In this document: positions 25,926 to 34,974 of the stretch, one piece after another
Layout: each line of letters begins with the position of its first letter
Position numbering within the stretch: position 1 is the first letter of the stretch
Assembly: GCF_003952485.1 (NCBI RefSeq)
Contig: NZ_CP034447.1
Span: 3,362,501-3,426,500 of the forward strand
Length of the DNA stretch: 64,000 nucleotides
DNA from: Mesorhizobium sp. M1E.F.Ca.ET.045.02.1.1
Lineage (GTDB): Bacteria > Pseudomonadota > Alphaproteobacteria > Rhizobiales > Rhizobiaceae
Direction: 5' to 3'
Position numbers and translations under genes: made by a program
Notes under the pieces: generated by a model
The model's database searches: none
What the model was told of the DNA's origin: nothing
The model's input: only the letters and a program-made list of their open reading frames with translations

Positions 25926-26531
25926 CTACGAAGCACGCTGCTGGGGCGCAACCTGAATGACCGGATCGATCGAGACTTGCGGACTAGCCGGCGCCCTGAC
26001 CGCGGCCGGGGCGAGGTCCGCGACCCGCGCCGTATCCGCATGGCAGACCTCACCGACGAAGCGGGCCACGGCGCCCGGCTTGATTTCATGGTGAAGCAGC
26101 CGGTCGAGATCGACGGGGCGAGGCATGGTGATCTGGCCGCGCGGAAACCGCTTGAAGCCGAGCGGCCCGTAGTAAGGCTCGTCGCCGACCAGCATCACGG
26201 CCGGCGCTCCGGCCTTCGCGGCGGCCTCGAGCGCGATGGCGACCAGCCTGCGGCCGATGCCGAGGTTCTTGAAGGCGGGGCGTACGGCAAGCGGGCCGAG
26301 CATCATGGCGCGGCCGGCGCCGGCGGCGACGCGCGTCATGCGCACCGAGGCGATCACCGTGCCATCCTCGATGGCGACAAAGGACATCGAGCGGTCATGT
26401 CCGCCGGCTTCGCGGATCTTGTAGGCGGCAAGCACAAAACGGCCGGGCCCGAAGGCCTCGTCGTTGATGGCTTCAATTTCAGCATCGTGCGCCGGGGTTT
26501 CCGGCAGGTATTTCACGTCGGCAAGGCTCAT
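25926..26531 (-). CDS. GNAT-family N-acetyltransferase (YhbS-like)
   Basis: About 201 residues from ATG 26531 (MSLADVKYLPETPAHDAEIEAINDEAFG...). The acetyl-CoA-binding motif A is MLGPLAVRPAFKNLGIGRRLVAIALEAA (Q/RxxGxG/A form) followed by VMLVGDEPYYGPLGFKRFP. An upstream in-frame start at 26645 adds 38 residues without family features. The C-terminal 45 residues are Ala/Pro-rich and variable. Substrate unknown. Confidence 0.83.
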   Translation of the reverse strand: MSLADVKYLPETPAHDAEIEAINDEAFGPGRFVLAAYKIREAGGHDRSMSFVAIEDGTVIASVRMTRVAAGAGRAMMLGPLAVRPAFKNLGIGRRLVAIALEAAAKAGAPAVMLVGDEPYYGPLGFKRFPRGQITMPRPVDLDRLLHHEIKPGAVARFVGEVCHADTARVADLAPAAVRAPASPQVSIDPVIQVAPQQRAS

Positions 26532-26831
26532 GGTCTTTGCGTTCCGGTATACGAGGAAGGTTTGCTGCAAGCGGCAGCGTTCGCCAGTCAGCGCTTCATC
26601 AAGCGCGGGCGTCCTTTCGTCGTCGGTCGAACCGGATCGAGGCAAAGTCGAACATGAGCGCCTCCGCTAGCACCAATTTTGTTCGCCTGCAATCGGCGCT
26701 TTTGACCTTTTTTTTCCGCCGCTTGACAATCTGGTTTCGTCGTTTGACGAACTGTTCAGCGCCAGAGGGTTTCGACATTTTGGCAACGCGCCTAAATCTT
26801 CTTAGGACTTAGGACGCGCAGGAGATTTCGC
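26532..26831. other. 300-bp gap; possible 52-codon ORF only
   Basis: A plus-strand frame 26654-26812 (MSASASTNFVRLQSAL...) would encode 52 residues, but no ribosome site or family is visible. The region must hold the divergent promoters of the GNAT and reductase genes. A TTGACA occurs in the second half without a clear -10. Confidence 0.35.
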
Positions 26832-27818
26832 ATGGGATTGCTGATTGAAGGCAAATGGCAGGACCTGTCGCGCGTTACCGACAGCAGCGGCAGGTTTGTA
26901 CGGAAGGAATCACTGTGGCGCGACTGGGTGACGCGCGACGGCGCGCCGGCGGAGGGCGCCAAGCGCGGCTTCAAGGCAGAGCCTGGCCGCTATCATCTTT
27001 ACGTTTCGCTCGCCTGCCCATGGGCGCACCGGACGCTGATTTTCCGTGCCTTGAAGAAGCTGGAAGGCATCATCTCCGTTTCGGTGGTGCATCATTTCAT
27101 GGGCGAGAACGGCTGGACATTCAAGGCAGAAGACGGCGCCACCGGCGATACGCTCTACGGCCTCGATTACCTTCACCAGATCTATGCCAAGGCCGATCCC
27201 GCCTATTCGGGCCGAGTGACGGTGCCAGTGCTGTGGGACAAGAAACAGGGAACCATCGTCAACAACGAGTCTTCCGAGATCATCCGGATGTTCAATTCCG
27301 CTTTCGACGAGTGGGGCGATGCGAACCTCGACTTCTATCCGAAGGCAATGCGTCCCGAGATCGACAAGATCAACGCGCTCGTCTATCCGGCGATCAACAA
27401 CGGCGTTTATCGCACCGGCTTCGCCACCACGCAGGAGGCCTATGAGGAGGCGTTCGGCGAATTGTTCGCGGCGCTTGATGCAATCGAGGAGCGGCTGTCG
27501 AAGCAGCGCTATCTGGTCGGCGAGCGCATCACCGAGGCCGACTGGCGGCTTTTCACCACGCTGGTGCGTTTCGATCCGGTCTATGTCGGCCACTTCAAAT
27601 GCAATCTGCGCCGTATCGCCGACTATCCGAACCTGTCGAACTATCTGCGCGACCTCTACCAGGTGCCCGGCGTCTCAGGCACGGTGAACCTGCACCACAT
27701 CAAGTCGCACTATTACGGCAGCCACAAATCGATCAATCCGACCGGAATCATCCCCGTGGGGCCGGAGCTCGACTATGCCGCGCCGCACGATCGCGGCAGG
27801 TTCAGGAAGGCGGCGTAG
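26832..27818 (+). CDS. Glutathionyl-hydroquinone reductase (ECM4/YqjG-type, Xi-class GST)
   Basis: 328 residues. The defining catalytic motif CPWAHRTLI puts the catalytic Cys at about residue 62. The thioredoxin-like domain also has VPVLWDKKQGTIVNNESSEIIRMFN, and a helical GST C-terminal domain follows with ITEADWRLFTTLVRFDPVYVGHFKCN. It reduces glutathionyl-hydroquinones, releasing GSSG and hydroquinone, and acts in the cytosol on quinone and aromatic stress products. AGGAG precedes the ATG. Convergent with the NUDIX gene. Confidence 0.93.
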   Translation: MGLLIEGKWQDLSRVTDSSGRFVRKESLWRDWVTRDGAPAEGAKRGFKAEPGRYHLYVSLACPWAHRTLIFRALKKLEGIISVSVVHHFMGENGWTFKAEDGATGDTLYGLDYLHQIYAKADPAYSGRVTVPVLWDKKQGTIVNNESSEIIRMFNSAFDEWGDANLDFYPKAMRPEIDKINALVYPAINNGVYRTGFATTQEAYEEAFGELFAALDAIEERLSKQRYLVGERITEADWRLFTTLVRFDPVYVGHFKCNLRRIADYPNLSNYLRDLYQVPGVSGTVNLHHIKSHYYGSHKSINPTGIIPVGPELDYAAPHDRGRFRKAA

Positions 27819-28322
27819 CTACCAATGAGGCGATGGGGGCTCATCGCCGAAAATCTCCCCAATGCGCCGCAGTGTCGCCGGAGTGGTACTATCCGGCAGA
27901 CAATCTAGCGGAAAGAATCCCGCCTCGGCGATCTCATGGTCAGGCAGCTTCGGCACGGTCTGGCTGAAGGCCTCGACCAGATAGAGCCCGACATGGTCAC
28001 GGCGGCTGGAGCGGCGGTTGAAATGCATCGATTTCAACACCGGCGGGGCCGTCAGCGCGATGTTGCCCTCCTCGGCCAGTTCGCGTGCCAGCGCCTCAAG
28101 GAGCGTCTCGCCACTCTCGACGCCGCCGCCTGGCAGTTGCCAGCCCGGGACATAGGTATGGCGAATGAGGAAGACGGAGTTGGAGGCTCGGTCATAAATC
28201 AGGCCGCGCACGCCAAGCGTCATCGGGCGGCGCAGCAGGAAATAGAAATGAAACAGCCTTGCCCGCAGCCCCGGCCAGCCGGTCTGGCGGAACACCTCTT
28301 CCGGGTCGGGCGAGCCGGTCAT
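27819..28322 (-). CDS. NUDIX hydrolase
   Basis: 167 residues with a complete NUDIX box (GGGVESGETLLEALARELAEEGNI, GX5EX7REUXEEXGU) binding divalent metal at about 67-90. The N-terminal region (PGLRARLFHFYFLLRRPMTLGVRGLIYD) is typical of a rhizobial subgroup of unknown substrate. Its stop abuts the reductase stop, and it diverges from the phosphoesterase by 68 bp. Confidence 0.9.
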   Translation of the reverse strand: MTGSPDPEEVFRQTGWPGLRARLFHFYFLLRRPMTLGVRGLIYDRASNSVFLIRHTYVPGWQLPGGGVESGETLLEALARELAEEGNIALTAPPVLKSMHFNRRSSRRDHVGLYLVEAFSQTVPKLPDHEIAEAGFFPLDCLPDSTTPATLRRIGEIFGDEPPSPHW

Positions 28323-28390
28323 CCGGCAATCGCCAAGCGAACAGCAAACGGTGAGTGGAAAGCCTGCGCTGCCTCGCTTAAGAAGGGACT

Positions 28391-29335
28391 ATGTTCAGGC
28401 TCGCGCATATTTCCGATGTCCATCTGGGGCCGCTGCCCGATGTAACCTATCGCGACCTCGCATCCAAGCGCGTGCTGGGTTACGTCAATTGGCAGCGCAA
28501 CCGCCGCCGGCATATGCATGATGCGGTCATCGACACGATCGTGGCCGACATCAAGGCCAACGCGCCCGATCATCTCGCCGTCACCGGCGATCTCGTCAAC
28601 CTGGCGCTCGACGGCGAGATCGAGATGGCGAAGCACTGGCTGGAAACGCTTGGCCCTCCGGACGACGTGTCCGTGGTGCCAGGCAATCACGATGCCTATG
28701 TGCCGGGCGCCTTCGACAAGGTTTGTCGGTCCTGGGCGCCGTGGATGACGGGCGACGGCGTCAACAGTCCGGTCGACCGCAATTCCTTTCCCTATCTGCG
28801 CGTGCGCGGCAACGTCGCGCTGATCGGCGTCACGACGGCGCGAGCCACGGCGCCCTTCATGGCCAACGGCTTCTTCATGGAGGGCCAAGCGGAGCGGCTC
28901 GGCAAGATCCTGGACGCCATGGCCAAGCAGGGGCTGTTTCGCGCCATCATGATCCACCATCCGCCGGTGCGCGGCGCGGTCTCGCAGCATAAGCGGCTCT
29001 TCGGCATCGCGCGCTTCCACAAGGTCGTTCGCCGGCATGGCGCCGAGCTCGTCCTGCACGGTCACTCGCACCTGCCGTCGCTGTTCACCATCGGCCCGCG
29101 CGGCGCCAAGGTGCCGGTGGTCGGCGTGGCCGCCGCCGGCCAGGCGCCCGGCGGCAAGCACCCGGCGGCGCAATACAATCTGTTCGAAATCGATGGCGAA
29201 AAAGGTGATTGGGGCATCCGCCTGACGCGGCGCGGCCTGACCGGGCCGGCATTGCCGCCGTCGGATCTTCAGGTGATCGAATTGGGCGCCGGCATAGCGG
29301 CGGCGCGTGAACTGGAGCCTGTTCCATCCCGATGA
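28391..29335 (+). CDS. Calcineurin-like metallophosphoesterase
   Basis: 314 residues with all five metal-binding blocks in order: DVH (ISDVHLG), GDLVN, GNHD, an IHHPP His, and GHSH. The layout matches the cyclic-nucleotide or lipid (UDP-diacylglucosamine)-type phosphoesterase group, but no block distinguishes the substrate. AAGGG precedes the ATG. No signal peptide, so cytosolic. Confidence 0.9.
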   Translation: MFRLAHISDVHLGPLPDVTYRDLASKRVLGYVNWQRNRRRHMHDAVIDTIVADIKANAPDHLAVTGDLVNLALDGEIEMAKHWLETLGPPDDVSVVPGNHDAYVPGAFDKVCRSWAPWMTGDGVNSPVDRNSFPYLRVRGNVALIGVTTARATAPFMANGFFMEGQAERLGKILDAMAKQGLFRAIMIHHPPVRGAVSQHKRLFGIARFHKVVRRHGAELVLHGHSHLPSLFTIGPRGAKVPVVGVAAAGQAPGGKHPAAQYNLFEIDGEKGDWGIRLTRRGLTGPALPPSDLQVIELGAGIAAARELEPVPSR

Positions 29336-29366
29336 AATCGGGACGGGGCTCTGTCTGTTTGTTCGA

Positions 29367-29403
29367 GCATGATCTTTTCCGAAAACACTTTTCGGGGTCA
29401 TGC
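29367..29403. repeat. Interspersed hairpin repeat, family A variant
   Basis: GCATGA-TCTTTTCCGAAAA-CACT-TTTCGG-GG-TCATGC: the same nested-arm layout as the other family A copies (outer GCATG arm, inner CCGAAA/TTTCGG arm), but diverged and shorter. Located just after the phosphoesterase stop, convergent with the next gene. Confidence 0.65.
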
Positions 29404-29408
29404 CCGCG

Positions 29409-30026
29409 TCAGAAGCTGATCTTCATCTGGGCGATGCGATCCCAGAAAAGCACGAGCGATACCGCCAGGCCCACCAGCGCGCCGGCGGCGATCAAGCCGA
29501 GGCCGGCGAAGAAGGTCGTCCAGCCGTTGCGGCGCGTTGCGGATTGCAAGGGTGGCTCTGCTTCCTGGACATCGGCACGATGCAGGCCAGGCACGGCGCT
29601 CTCGACCGCACCTTCCATCATCCGCTGCCGCTCGACGACACGCTCGGCCACGTAACGCGTGACGGCATCCGCAACGAGCTTCATATCGGTCGATTCAGCC
29701 AGCACGACGCGGCCGATGCGCGTGTCCTTGAGGAAGCGGTAGGTGCGGCGGTCGCGCCCCATGGCGACGTGGCTGACGGCATCGATCCACAGTCGCGGCT
29801 GCAGGCCCGACGAGACGGCGAAGTCGAAATTGTCCATGTCGGTCGGCACACCGGCGAAGACGGGGGCGAGTTCGGCGGCCATCAAGTCGAGCCGCATGCG
29901 GTGCGCCTCGCGCATGTCGACCACCACGTCGTCGCGGTCGGCGAAGGCGTTCTTGACGTCACGGATGGCATCCGCCAGCTTTTGCGACGGTTCGATCGGG
30001 GTGATTTTGTCGCCTGCATCCATCAT
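29409..30026 (-). CDS. Hypothetical protein with C-terminal membrane anchor
   Basis: 205 residues from ATG 30026 (MMDAGDKITPIEPSQKLADAIRDVKN...). Mostly soluble alpha/beta content (VFAGVPTDMDNFDFAVSSGLQPRLWIDAVSHVAMGRDRRTYRFLKDTRIGRVVLAEST), then a single hydrophobic helix FFAGLGLIAAGALVGLAVSLVLFWDRI near the C-terminus. It resembles conserved uncharacterised rhizobial proteins. The longer in-frame start at 30173 would overlap the hydrolase gene and is rejected. Confidence 0.7.
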   Translation of the reverse strand: MMDAGDKITPIEPSQKLADAIRDVKNAFADRDDVVVDMREAHRMRLDLMAAELAPVFAGVPTDMDNFDFAVSSGLQPRLWIDAVSHVAMGRDRRTYRFLKDTRIGRVVLAESTDMKLVADAVTRYVAERVVERQRMMEGAVESAVPGLHRADVQEAEPPLQSATRRNGWTTFFAGLGLIAAGALVGLAVSLVLFWDRIAQMKISF

Positions 30027-30096
30027 GGCGGCTGCCTCACTGTTGGTTAACAGCGAGTTAACACAGTCGCCGGCAAAATGCACTGCGAGATGGGGC

Positions 30097-30900
30097 TCAG
30101 CTCGCTTCCGCGCCGAATGCGGGCCGCGGGCGTCTGCCGCGGCGCCGCGTGTTGCGGCGCACGACCTCTGCAATCAGGTCAGGAGCTTCCTCGACCAGCA
30201 TATGGCCTGCTTTCAACACGTGATGCAGGCGGAAATGCGCCGGCAGGCCTTCGGCCTGGTCGACGGGCAGGACGGGATCGTCCGTTCCCCAAACCACCAT
30301 CACCGGCATGCCCAAGGTCTCCAGCCGTTCGCCCGGTATGACACCTTGCCGGTCGTCCTTGGTCATCATGGCTGCCGTATCGACAAGGATCTGCAACTGG
30401 CCTGGCCTTTGACGCATGCGGAAAAGCGCCTCCACCACGTGTCCGGGCGGCAAGCTCCCCGACCCCGACATGGCGGCAAGACAAGCATGAATCTCGTTCC
30501 TGTCGGCTGCGGCGGCATAGCGGCGCAGCAGCGGACCGTTGATTTCGGGTCCGAAGCCGCCGGGCGCCAGCAAGGTCAGCGAGGCAACCCTTTCGGGTTC
30601 GGCCAGCGCCATCAACGTTGCGATCGCACCGCCCATGGAATGGCCAACGAGGTGGACCTTGCCCAGCCGGCGATCAGAAAGATCCGCGAGGATGGCCCGT
30701 GCTGCCGGCTTGGCGCCGCCATTTCCGTCGCACTCCAACGAGTTTCCATGGCCCGGCAGGTCGTAAGCCAGCACCCTAACACCCGGCAGCAATGCGGAAA
30801 TCACGTCGCGCCATATCTCATGGCAACTGCCGAAGCCGTGCAGCAAGACGATCGTCCTCGAGCCTGCACCGTGCTCGGCGGCATTAAGGGATGGGAGCAT
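30097..30900 (-). CDS. Alpha/beta hydrolase
   Basis: 267 residues. The oxyanion-hole HGFGSCHEIW, nucleophile elbow GHSMGG (Ser about residue 88), acid Asp in WGTDDPVLP and His in KAGHMLVEEAP complete the triad. The fold is typical of soluble esterases and BioH/MhpC-type C-C hydrolases. The lid region is not informative as to substrate. The C-terminal 20 residues are Arg-rich and variable. Confidence 0.87.
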   Translation of the reverse strand: MLPSLNAAEHGAGSRTIVLLHGFGSCHEIWRDVISALLPGVRVLAYDLPGHGNSLECDGNGGAKPAARAILADLSDRRLGKVHLVGHSMGGAIATLMALAEPERVASLTLLAPGGFGPEINGPLLRRYAAAADRNEIHACLAAMSGSGSLPPGHVVEALFRMRQRPGQLQILVDTAAMMTKDDRQGVIPGERLETLGMPVMVVWGTDDPVLPVDQAEGLPAHFRLHHVLKAGHMLVEEAPDLIAEVVRRNTRRRGRRPRPAFGAEAS

Positions 30901-31023
30901 GAAATTTATCGGCTGCGAAGCAAAACAAGCGGGTTATTCCAAATGGTGGCTGCATTGCTCCCCGGCCGAGTCGATAGCCAGTAAATTCTTCGCGACTGGG
31001 AGCGATCAGCAATGAACCTGATT

Positions 31024-31041
31024 CATTAGTTTACTCTAATG
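31024..31041. promoter_or_regulatory. Inverted repeat CATTAG-N6-CTAATG
   Basis: Perfect 6-bp arms with a 6-bp AT-rich spacer, in the 230-bp gap between the hydrolase start and the stop of the TPR regulator. Candidate operator for the hydrolase promoter. Confidence 0.4.
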
Positions 31042-31130
31042 GTCGTCCTCGTGCCATTTTTGCGATATCCGAGCAGCCAAGGATCGATTCCATCATAGGG
31101 TCGACGAGGCTGAGACAGGCTTGCGATCGC

Positions 31131-32885
31131 TCAGCTTGGGTTGCCGATCCCCGCAGCCCGCAAGGACTGCACCAGCCGATCGGTGAGATCGGCGGGATAC
31201 TTCCTGTCGACAAAGGTCGCGCGCGGATTGGCTGCGAATTTCGGGAATTCGGCCGTCAGTTCGTCCGCCAGCTCGCTTGCTAGCTTGTCGCGGCCTGAAA
31301 TCTTGGCGCCGATCAGACGTGCGGCCAGGTAATGCGATTTTGACGCCGTGGTCCTGAGCGATTCGCTGGCGATCGCGGCCCTCTTGGTATCGCCTTGCAT
31401 GAAGGCTCCGAGAAACAGGCCATAATCCCACCAGGTCGGGTGGCCGCTGAAGGTTTCGACGGCATGTTCCAGGATCGGCGTTCCTTCCTGATATTTGCCG
31501 GCGAAGATCAGGCCGTAGCCATAGGCGGCGGCCATGCCGAGATCGTAGGGGTTGAGTTCATAAGCCTTGCGCATCCAGCGGATCGCTTCATCCGTGTTGC
31601 CGAGACGCGAGTTGAGGTAGCCATAGGCGCGATGCGCGTGCGGGCTCATCGGCCCCATCTGGATGGCGCGGTGTGCAAACGACATGGCCTGCTCGACCGT
31701 TGCGCCGGCCGGATAGGAGTAGTGGTTGTTGACGGCTTCCAGATGCAGGGAAGCGAGCTCCGAGTAAACGAGTGATGACTTGGTGCCTTCGCCGACCAGC
31801 TTCTCCAGGCAGCGATACGCGGCTTCGTGCGTCTTGGCGCTCTGGTCGAGATAGTAGCGGTCGTCGAGCACCAGACATCCGATCTGGCTGGTCTGGATGT
31901 CGCTCTGATCGATATAGCTGTAGATCGCGCCCGAAGCGGGGACGGTCGAGGTCAGGAGGCTGGCGATATTGCCTTCGACCGCCGAAGACGCGCTTTCGAT
32001 CGGGTCCAGATTGCGTGACAGGAGAACCCGTCCGGTCGCAACGCTCTGCAATTCGACCGTGACGTTGCCGGAGACCGGTCCGGGAATAATTTCGAAAACA
32101 AAGCTGATCGGATCGGCGGAACTATCGCGTGTCCCATCGGCGTCGCGTCCGATGAAGTCTATGGTGTCGAAGCCGGCGAGGCCGGCGCGCAGCGAAGAGG
32201 CGACACGGGCCGCCTCCGGCCCGTCGGCCTTGATGGCCACGTAAATCAGAGGCAGGCTGTCGAACTTTTGCGAAGTGACGCTGCCGGTCGCACCTGCCGT
32301 TTCGACCGGCGCGGCGGCATCGCCACCGTGGAAAAAGGCATCGCCCTGGCGGATGACGAGCACGCCCAGCATGGCGATGACCAGAACCATGGCGGCCCAG
32401 AAGAACCGCAATTGGCGCGTCAGCGATGGGGCGGATGCGGGTGTCGCCGGGGGCGGCATCAACGTGGCATCGACGGGCGCAGCATTCTCGAAATGCTCGG
32501 ACGAAAGCGCAGAAGCTTGGCCGGCATCGGCGGACAGCCGGATTGCATTCAGCTCGTAAGAAGGCACATAGCCACCGCGCGGAATTGCGATGCGCACCGG
32601 CTCGGCAATGCCCTCGTTGGCGAAATAATGGTCCAGAAGCTCACGCAGCCGCCCCGCCTGGACCCTGACGACCGCGTCGGTCGACGCGTCGAAATCGCCG
32701 TCCTTGCCGAAGACATCCATGGCGATGGAAACGCCCTTCAGCCTGTCGCCTTCGCCGGCCTGCTCACGCTCGACGAGATAGCGCAACAGCCGGCGGGCAC
32801 GTTCGGAGCGTCCGAACGTTTCGCTGGCAAGCAGTCGCTCCAATGTCTCGCGCACTGCGGGGGCGGCAGGCGTGGCAGGCTCCAA
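31131..32885 (-). CDS. Winged-helix / transmembrane / TPR regulator-like protein
   Basis: 584 residues in three parts. Residues 10-110 (SERARRLLRYLVEREQAGEG...KGVSIAMDVFG...VVRVQAGRLRELLDHYF...PVRIAIPRGGYVPSYE) form the winged-helix-like module seen in large signalling proteins with a SARP/ToxR-like head. One membrane helix follows (FFWAAMVLVIAMLGVLVI, about 161-178). The C-terminal half (about 200-584) has two to four TPR-like repeats, for example SPHAHRAYGYLNSRLGNTDEAIRWMRKAYELNP. The layout is CadC/ToxR-like, with DNA binding inside and sensing outside. Targets and ligand unknown. Confidence 0.75.
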   Translation of the reverse strand: MEPATPAAPAVRETLERLLASETFGRSERARRLLRYLVEREQAGEGDRLKGVSIAMDVFGKDGDFDASTDAVVRVQAGRLRELLDHYFANEGIAEPVRIAIPRGGYVPSYELNAIRLSADAGQASALSSEHFENAAPVDATLMPPPATPASAPSLTRQLRFFWAAMVLVIAMLGVLVIRQGDAFFHGGDAAAPVETAGATGSVTSQKFDSLPLIYVAIKADGPEAARVASSLRAGLAGFDTIDFIGRDADGTRDSSADPISFVFEIIPGPVSGNVTVELQSVATGRVLLSRNLDPIESASSAVEGNIASLLTSTVPASGAIYSYIDQSDIQTSQIGCLVLDDRYYLDQSAKTHEAAYRCLEKLVGEGTKSSLVYSELASLHLEAVNNHYSYPAGATVEQAMSFAHRAIQMGPMSPHAHRAYGYLNSRLGNTDEAIRWMRKAYELNPYDLGMAAAYGYGLIFAGKYQEGTPILEHAVETFSGHPTWWDYGLFLGAFMQGDTKRAAIASESLRTTASKSHYLAARLIGAKISGRDKLASELADELTAEFPKFAANPRATFVDRKYPADLTDRLVQSLRAAGIGNPS

Positions 32886-33029
32886 GTGTCGAACCTTTCG
32901 AAGTCGGCACAGGTTAGTAGGTGATCATATAGCGCTCGCGCCGGCGCACAAGAATACATCTGTTATGCGATCGCGTAAGCCACCGCAAATTTCCCTGCCG
33001 GTTAATGAATGGCAGGGAAATCGCGCATG

Positions 33030-33067
33030 TTTTTAAAGCGCAGCGCGTCCCAGCGAACGCGCTGCGC
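33030..33067 (-). terminator. Terminator-like hairpin after leuA
   Basis: GCGCAGCGCGT (33038-33048) and ACGCGCTGCGC (33057-33067) form a perfect 11-bp stem. On the minus strand it is followed by TTTAAAAA, a short U run only. Confidence 0.6.
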
Positions 33068-33079
33068 GAAGATCGAGGG

Positions 33080-34819
33080 TCAGCCGGCCTTGCGGCCGAG
33101 GATGCGGTTGGCGGCGGAAACCACGGCTTCCAGCGAAGCGGCGACGATGTTGGTGTTTATGCCGGCGCCGAACAGCTTGCCGCCCGGATACTCCATCTCG
33201 ACATAGGAGATGGCCGAAGCATTCGAGCCGCGCTGCAAGGAGTGTTCGGAATAGTCGAGCACCGACATTTCCACGCCGACATGGCGCGAAAGCGCATCGA
33301 CGAAACCGTCGATCGGGCCGGTGCCGGTGCCGGTGATGGTCACTTCCTTGCCATTGTCGAGGATTTCAGCCTCCACCATGCGCCTGCCCTTGACCCCGGT
33401 GTCGGGATAGGTGCGATGGTCGAGGAACTTCAGCCGCGCGCCGGGCTGCTCGACATAGGTCTCAATGAAGCGATCGTGGATGCGCTTGACAGGCACTTCC
33501 TTGCCTTCGGCGTCGGTGATCGCCTGGATGTCCTGGCTGAACTCGATCTGCAAATTGCGCGGCAGGTTGAGGCCGTAATCGGCCTGCAGCACATAAGCGA
33601 TGCCGCCCTTGCCGGACTGCGAGTTGATGCGGATGATCGCCTCATAGGTGCGTCCGACATCGGCCGGGTCGATCGGCAGATAGGGCACTTCCCAGAGCGG
33701 CGTGTTGGCCTTGCGCAGCGCCTTGATGCCCTTGTTGATGGCGTCCTGGTGCGAGCCTGAGAACGCGGTGTAGACGAGTTCGCCGACATAGGGGTGGCGC
33801 TCCGGGATCTTCAGCTGGTTCGAATATTCGTAGACGTCCTTCATCCGGTTTATGTCGGAGCAGTCCAGCTCGGGATCGACCCCTTGCGTATACATGTTGA
33901 GCGCCAGCGTCACGATGTCGACATTGCCGGTGCGCTCGCCATTGCCGAACAGCGTGCCTTCGACGCGATCGGCCCCAGCCATCAGGCCGAGCTCTGTGGT
34001 GGCGATGCCGGTGCCGCGATCATTGTGCGGATGCAACGAGATGATCAGATTGTCGCGATTGTCGAGATTGCGGCACATCCATTCGATGCGGTCGGCATAG
34101 ACGTTGGGCGTCGACATCTCGACCGTCGAGGGCAGATTGATGATCAGCTTGTTGTCGGCAGTGGGCTTCACGATCTCGGTGACGGCGTTGCAGATCTCCA
34201 GCGCGACCTCGAGCTCGGTGCCGGTAAAACTCTCCGGCGAATATTCGAAACGGTAGCCGCCGCCGGCCTTGGCCGCCATGTCGGTGATCATCTTGGCGGC
34301 GTCGGTGGCGATCCGCTTGATGCCGGCGACGTCTTTCTCGAAGACGACACGGCGCTGCAGCTCGCTGGTCGAGTTGTAGAAATGCACGATCGGGCGATGC
34401 GCGTCCTTGAGCGCATCGAAGGTCCGCGTGATCAGCTCGGGCCGGCACTGCACCAGCACCTGCAGCGACACGTCGTTCGGCACGCCGCCTTCCTCGATGC
34501 ACCAGCGGGCGAAATCGAAGTCGGTCTGCGAGGCCGACGGAAAGCCGATCTCGATCTCCTTGAATCCCATGTCGATGAGCAGCGCGAACATGCGCGCCTT
34601 GCGCTCATGGCCCATCGGGTCGATCAGCGCCTGGTTGCCGTCGCGCAGGTCGACCGAGCACCAGATCGGCGCCTTCTCGATGACCTTGGACGGCCAGGTG
34701 CGATCGGCGAGGTCGACCGTCGGGTAGGGTTGATATTTGCGGTGGGCATCCGGCATATGGCCGGCCACGGAACTGTCCGTTTCGGCCCCGCCGACTGGGA
34801 TTGCTTCTCTTCTGTTCAT
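33080..34819 (-). CDS. leuA: 2-isopropylmalate synthase (type 2)
   Basis: First committed step of leucine synthesis: acetyl-CoA plus 2-oxoisovalerate to 2-isopropylmalate. 579 residues, the long type-2 form. The catalytic TIM barrel carries DLRDGNQAL and the metal-binding HPHNDRGTG motif. The C-terminal LeuA regulatory domain for leucine feedback includes TGTGPIDGFVDALSRH. ATG 34819 has GGGAG 8 nt upstream; an internal ATG at 34756 matches the shorter family start but has a poor ribosome site. A candidate Leu-rich leader peptide lies 155 bp upstream. Confidence 0.95.
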   Translation of the reverse strand: MNRREAIPVGGAETDSSVAGHMPDAHRKYQPYPTVDLADRTWPSKVIEKAPIWCSVDLRDGNQALIDPMGHERKARMFALLIDMGFKEIEIGFPSASQTDFDFARWCIEEGGVPNDVSLQVLVQCRPELITRTFDALKDAHRPIVHFYNSTSELQRRVVFEKDVAGIKRIATDAAKMITDMAAKAGGGYRFEYSPESFTGTELEVALEICNAVTEIVKPTADNKLIINLPSTVEMSTPNVYADRIEWMCRNLDNRDNLIISLHPHNDRGTGIATTELGLMAGADRVEGTLFGNGERTGNVDIVTLALNMYTQGVDPELDCSDINRMKDVYEYSNQLKIPERHPYVGELVYTAFSGSHQDAINKGIKALRKANTPLWEVPYLPIDPADVGRTYEAIIRINSQSGKGGIAYVLQADYGLNLPRNLQIEFSQDIQAITDAEGKEVPVKRIHDRFIETYVEQPGARLKFLDHRTYPDTGVKGRRMVEAEILDNGKEVTITGTGTGPIDGFVDALSRHVGVEMSVLDYSEHSLQRGSNASAISYVEMEYPGGKLFGAGINTNIVAASLEAVVSAANRILGRKAG

Positions 34820-34926
34820 CGTCGTTTCTCCCGGCGGCTCGTCTGATCGCTCTCAGGCGGATTGGTGCCGAGCGGCGCCTTTACCAAAGTTTCGTTCGCT
34901 TGATGTGACTTTGCCAAATTCTGGCC

Positions 34927-34974
34927 AAGGAGCATGCGCCTCGGGCGGCGGTTTCCGACCGCCGGGCGCTCCTT
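34927..34974 (-). promoter_or_regulatory. Nested stem-loop between Leu-rich leader ORF and leuA
   Basis: Outer stem AAGGAGC/GCTCCTT (34927-34933 with 34968-34974) encloses an inner stem CGGCGGT/ACCGCCG (34946-34964). It begins at the leader's stop codon. A second stem CAAAGT/ACTTTG (34885-34913) follows. This is attenuator-like, but no obvious U-tract terminator was found. Confidence 0.5.

Noticed and set aside
24667..25956. Plus-strand frame of 429 codons opposite the CoA-transferase/SDR pair
   Set aside because: Antisense shadow; residues are Arg/Asp/Ala-rich with no motif.
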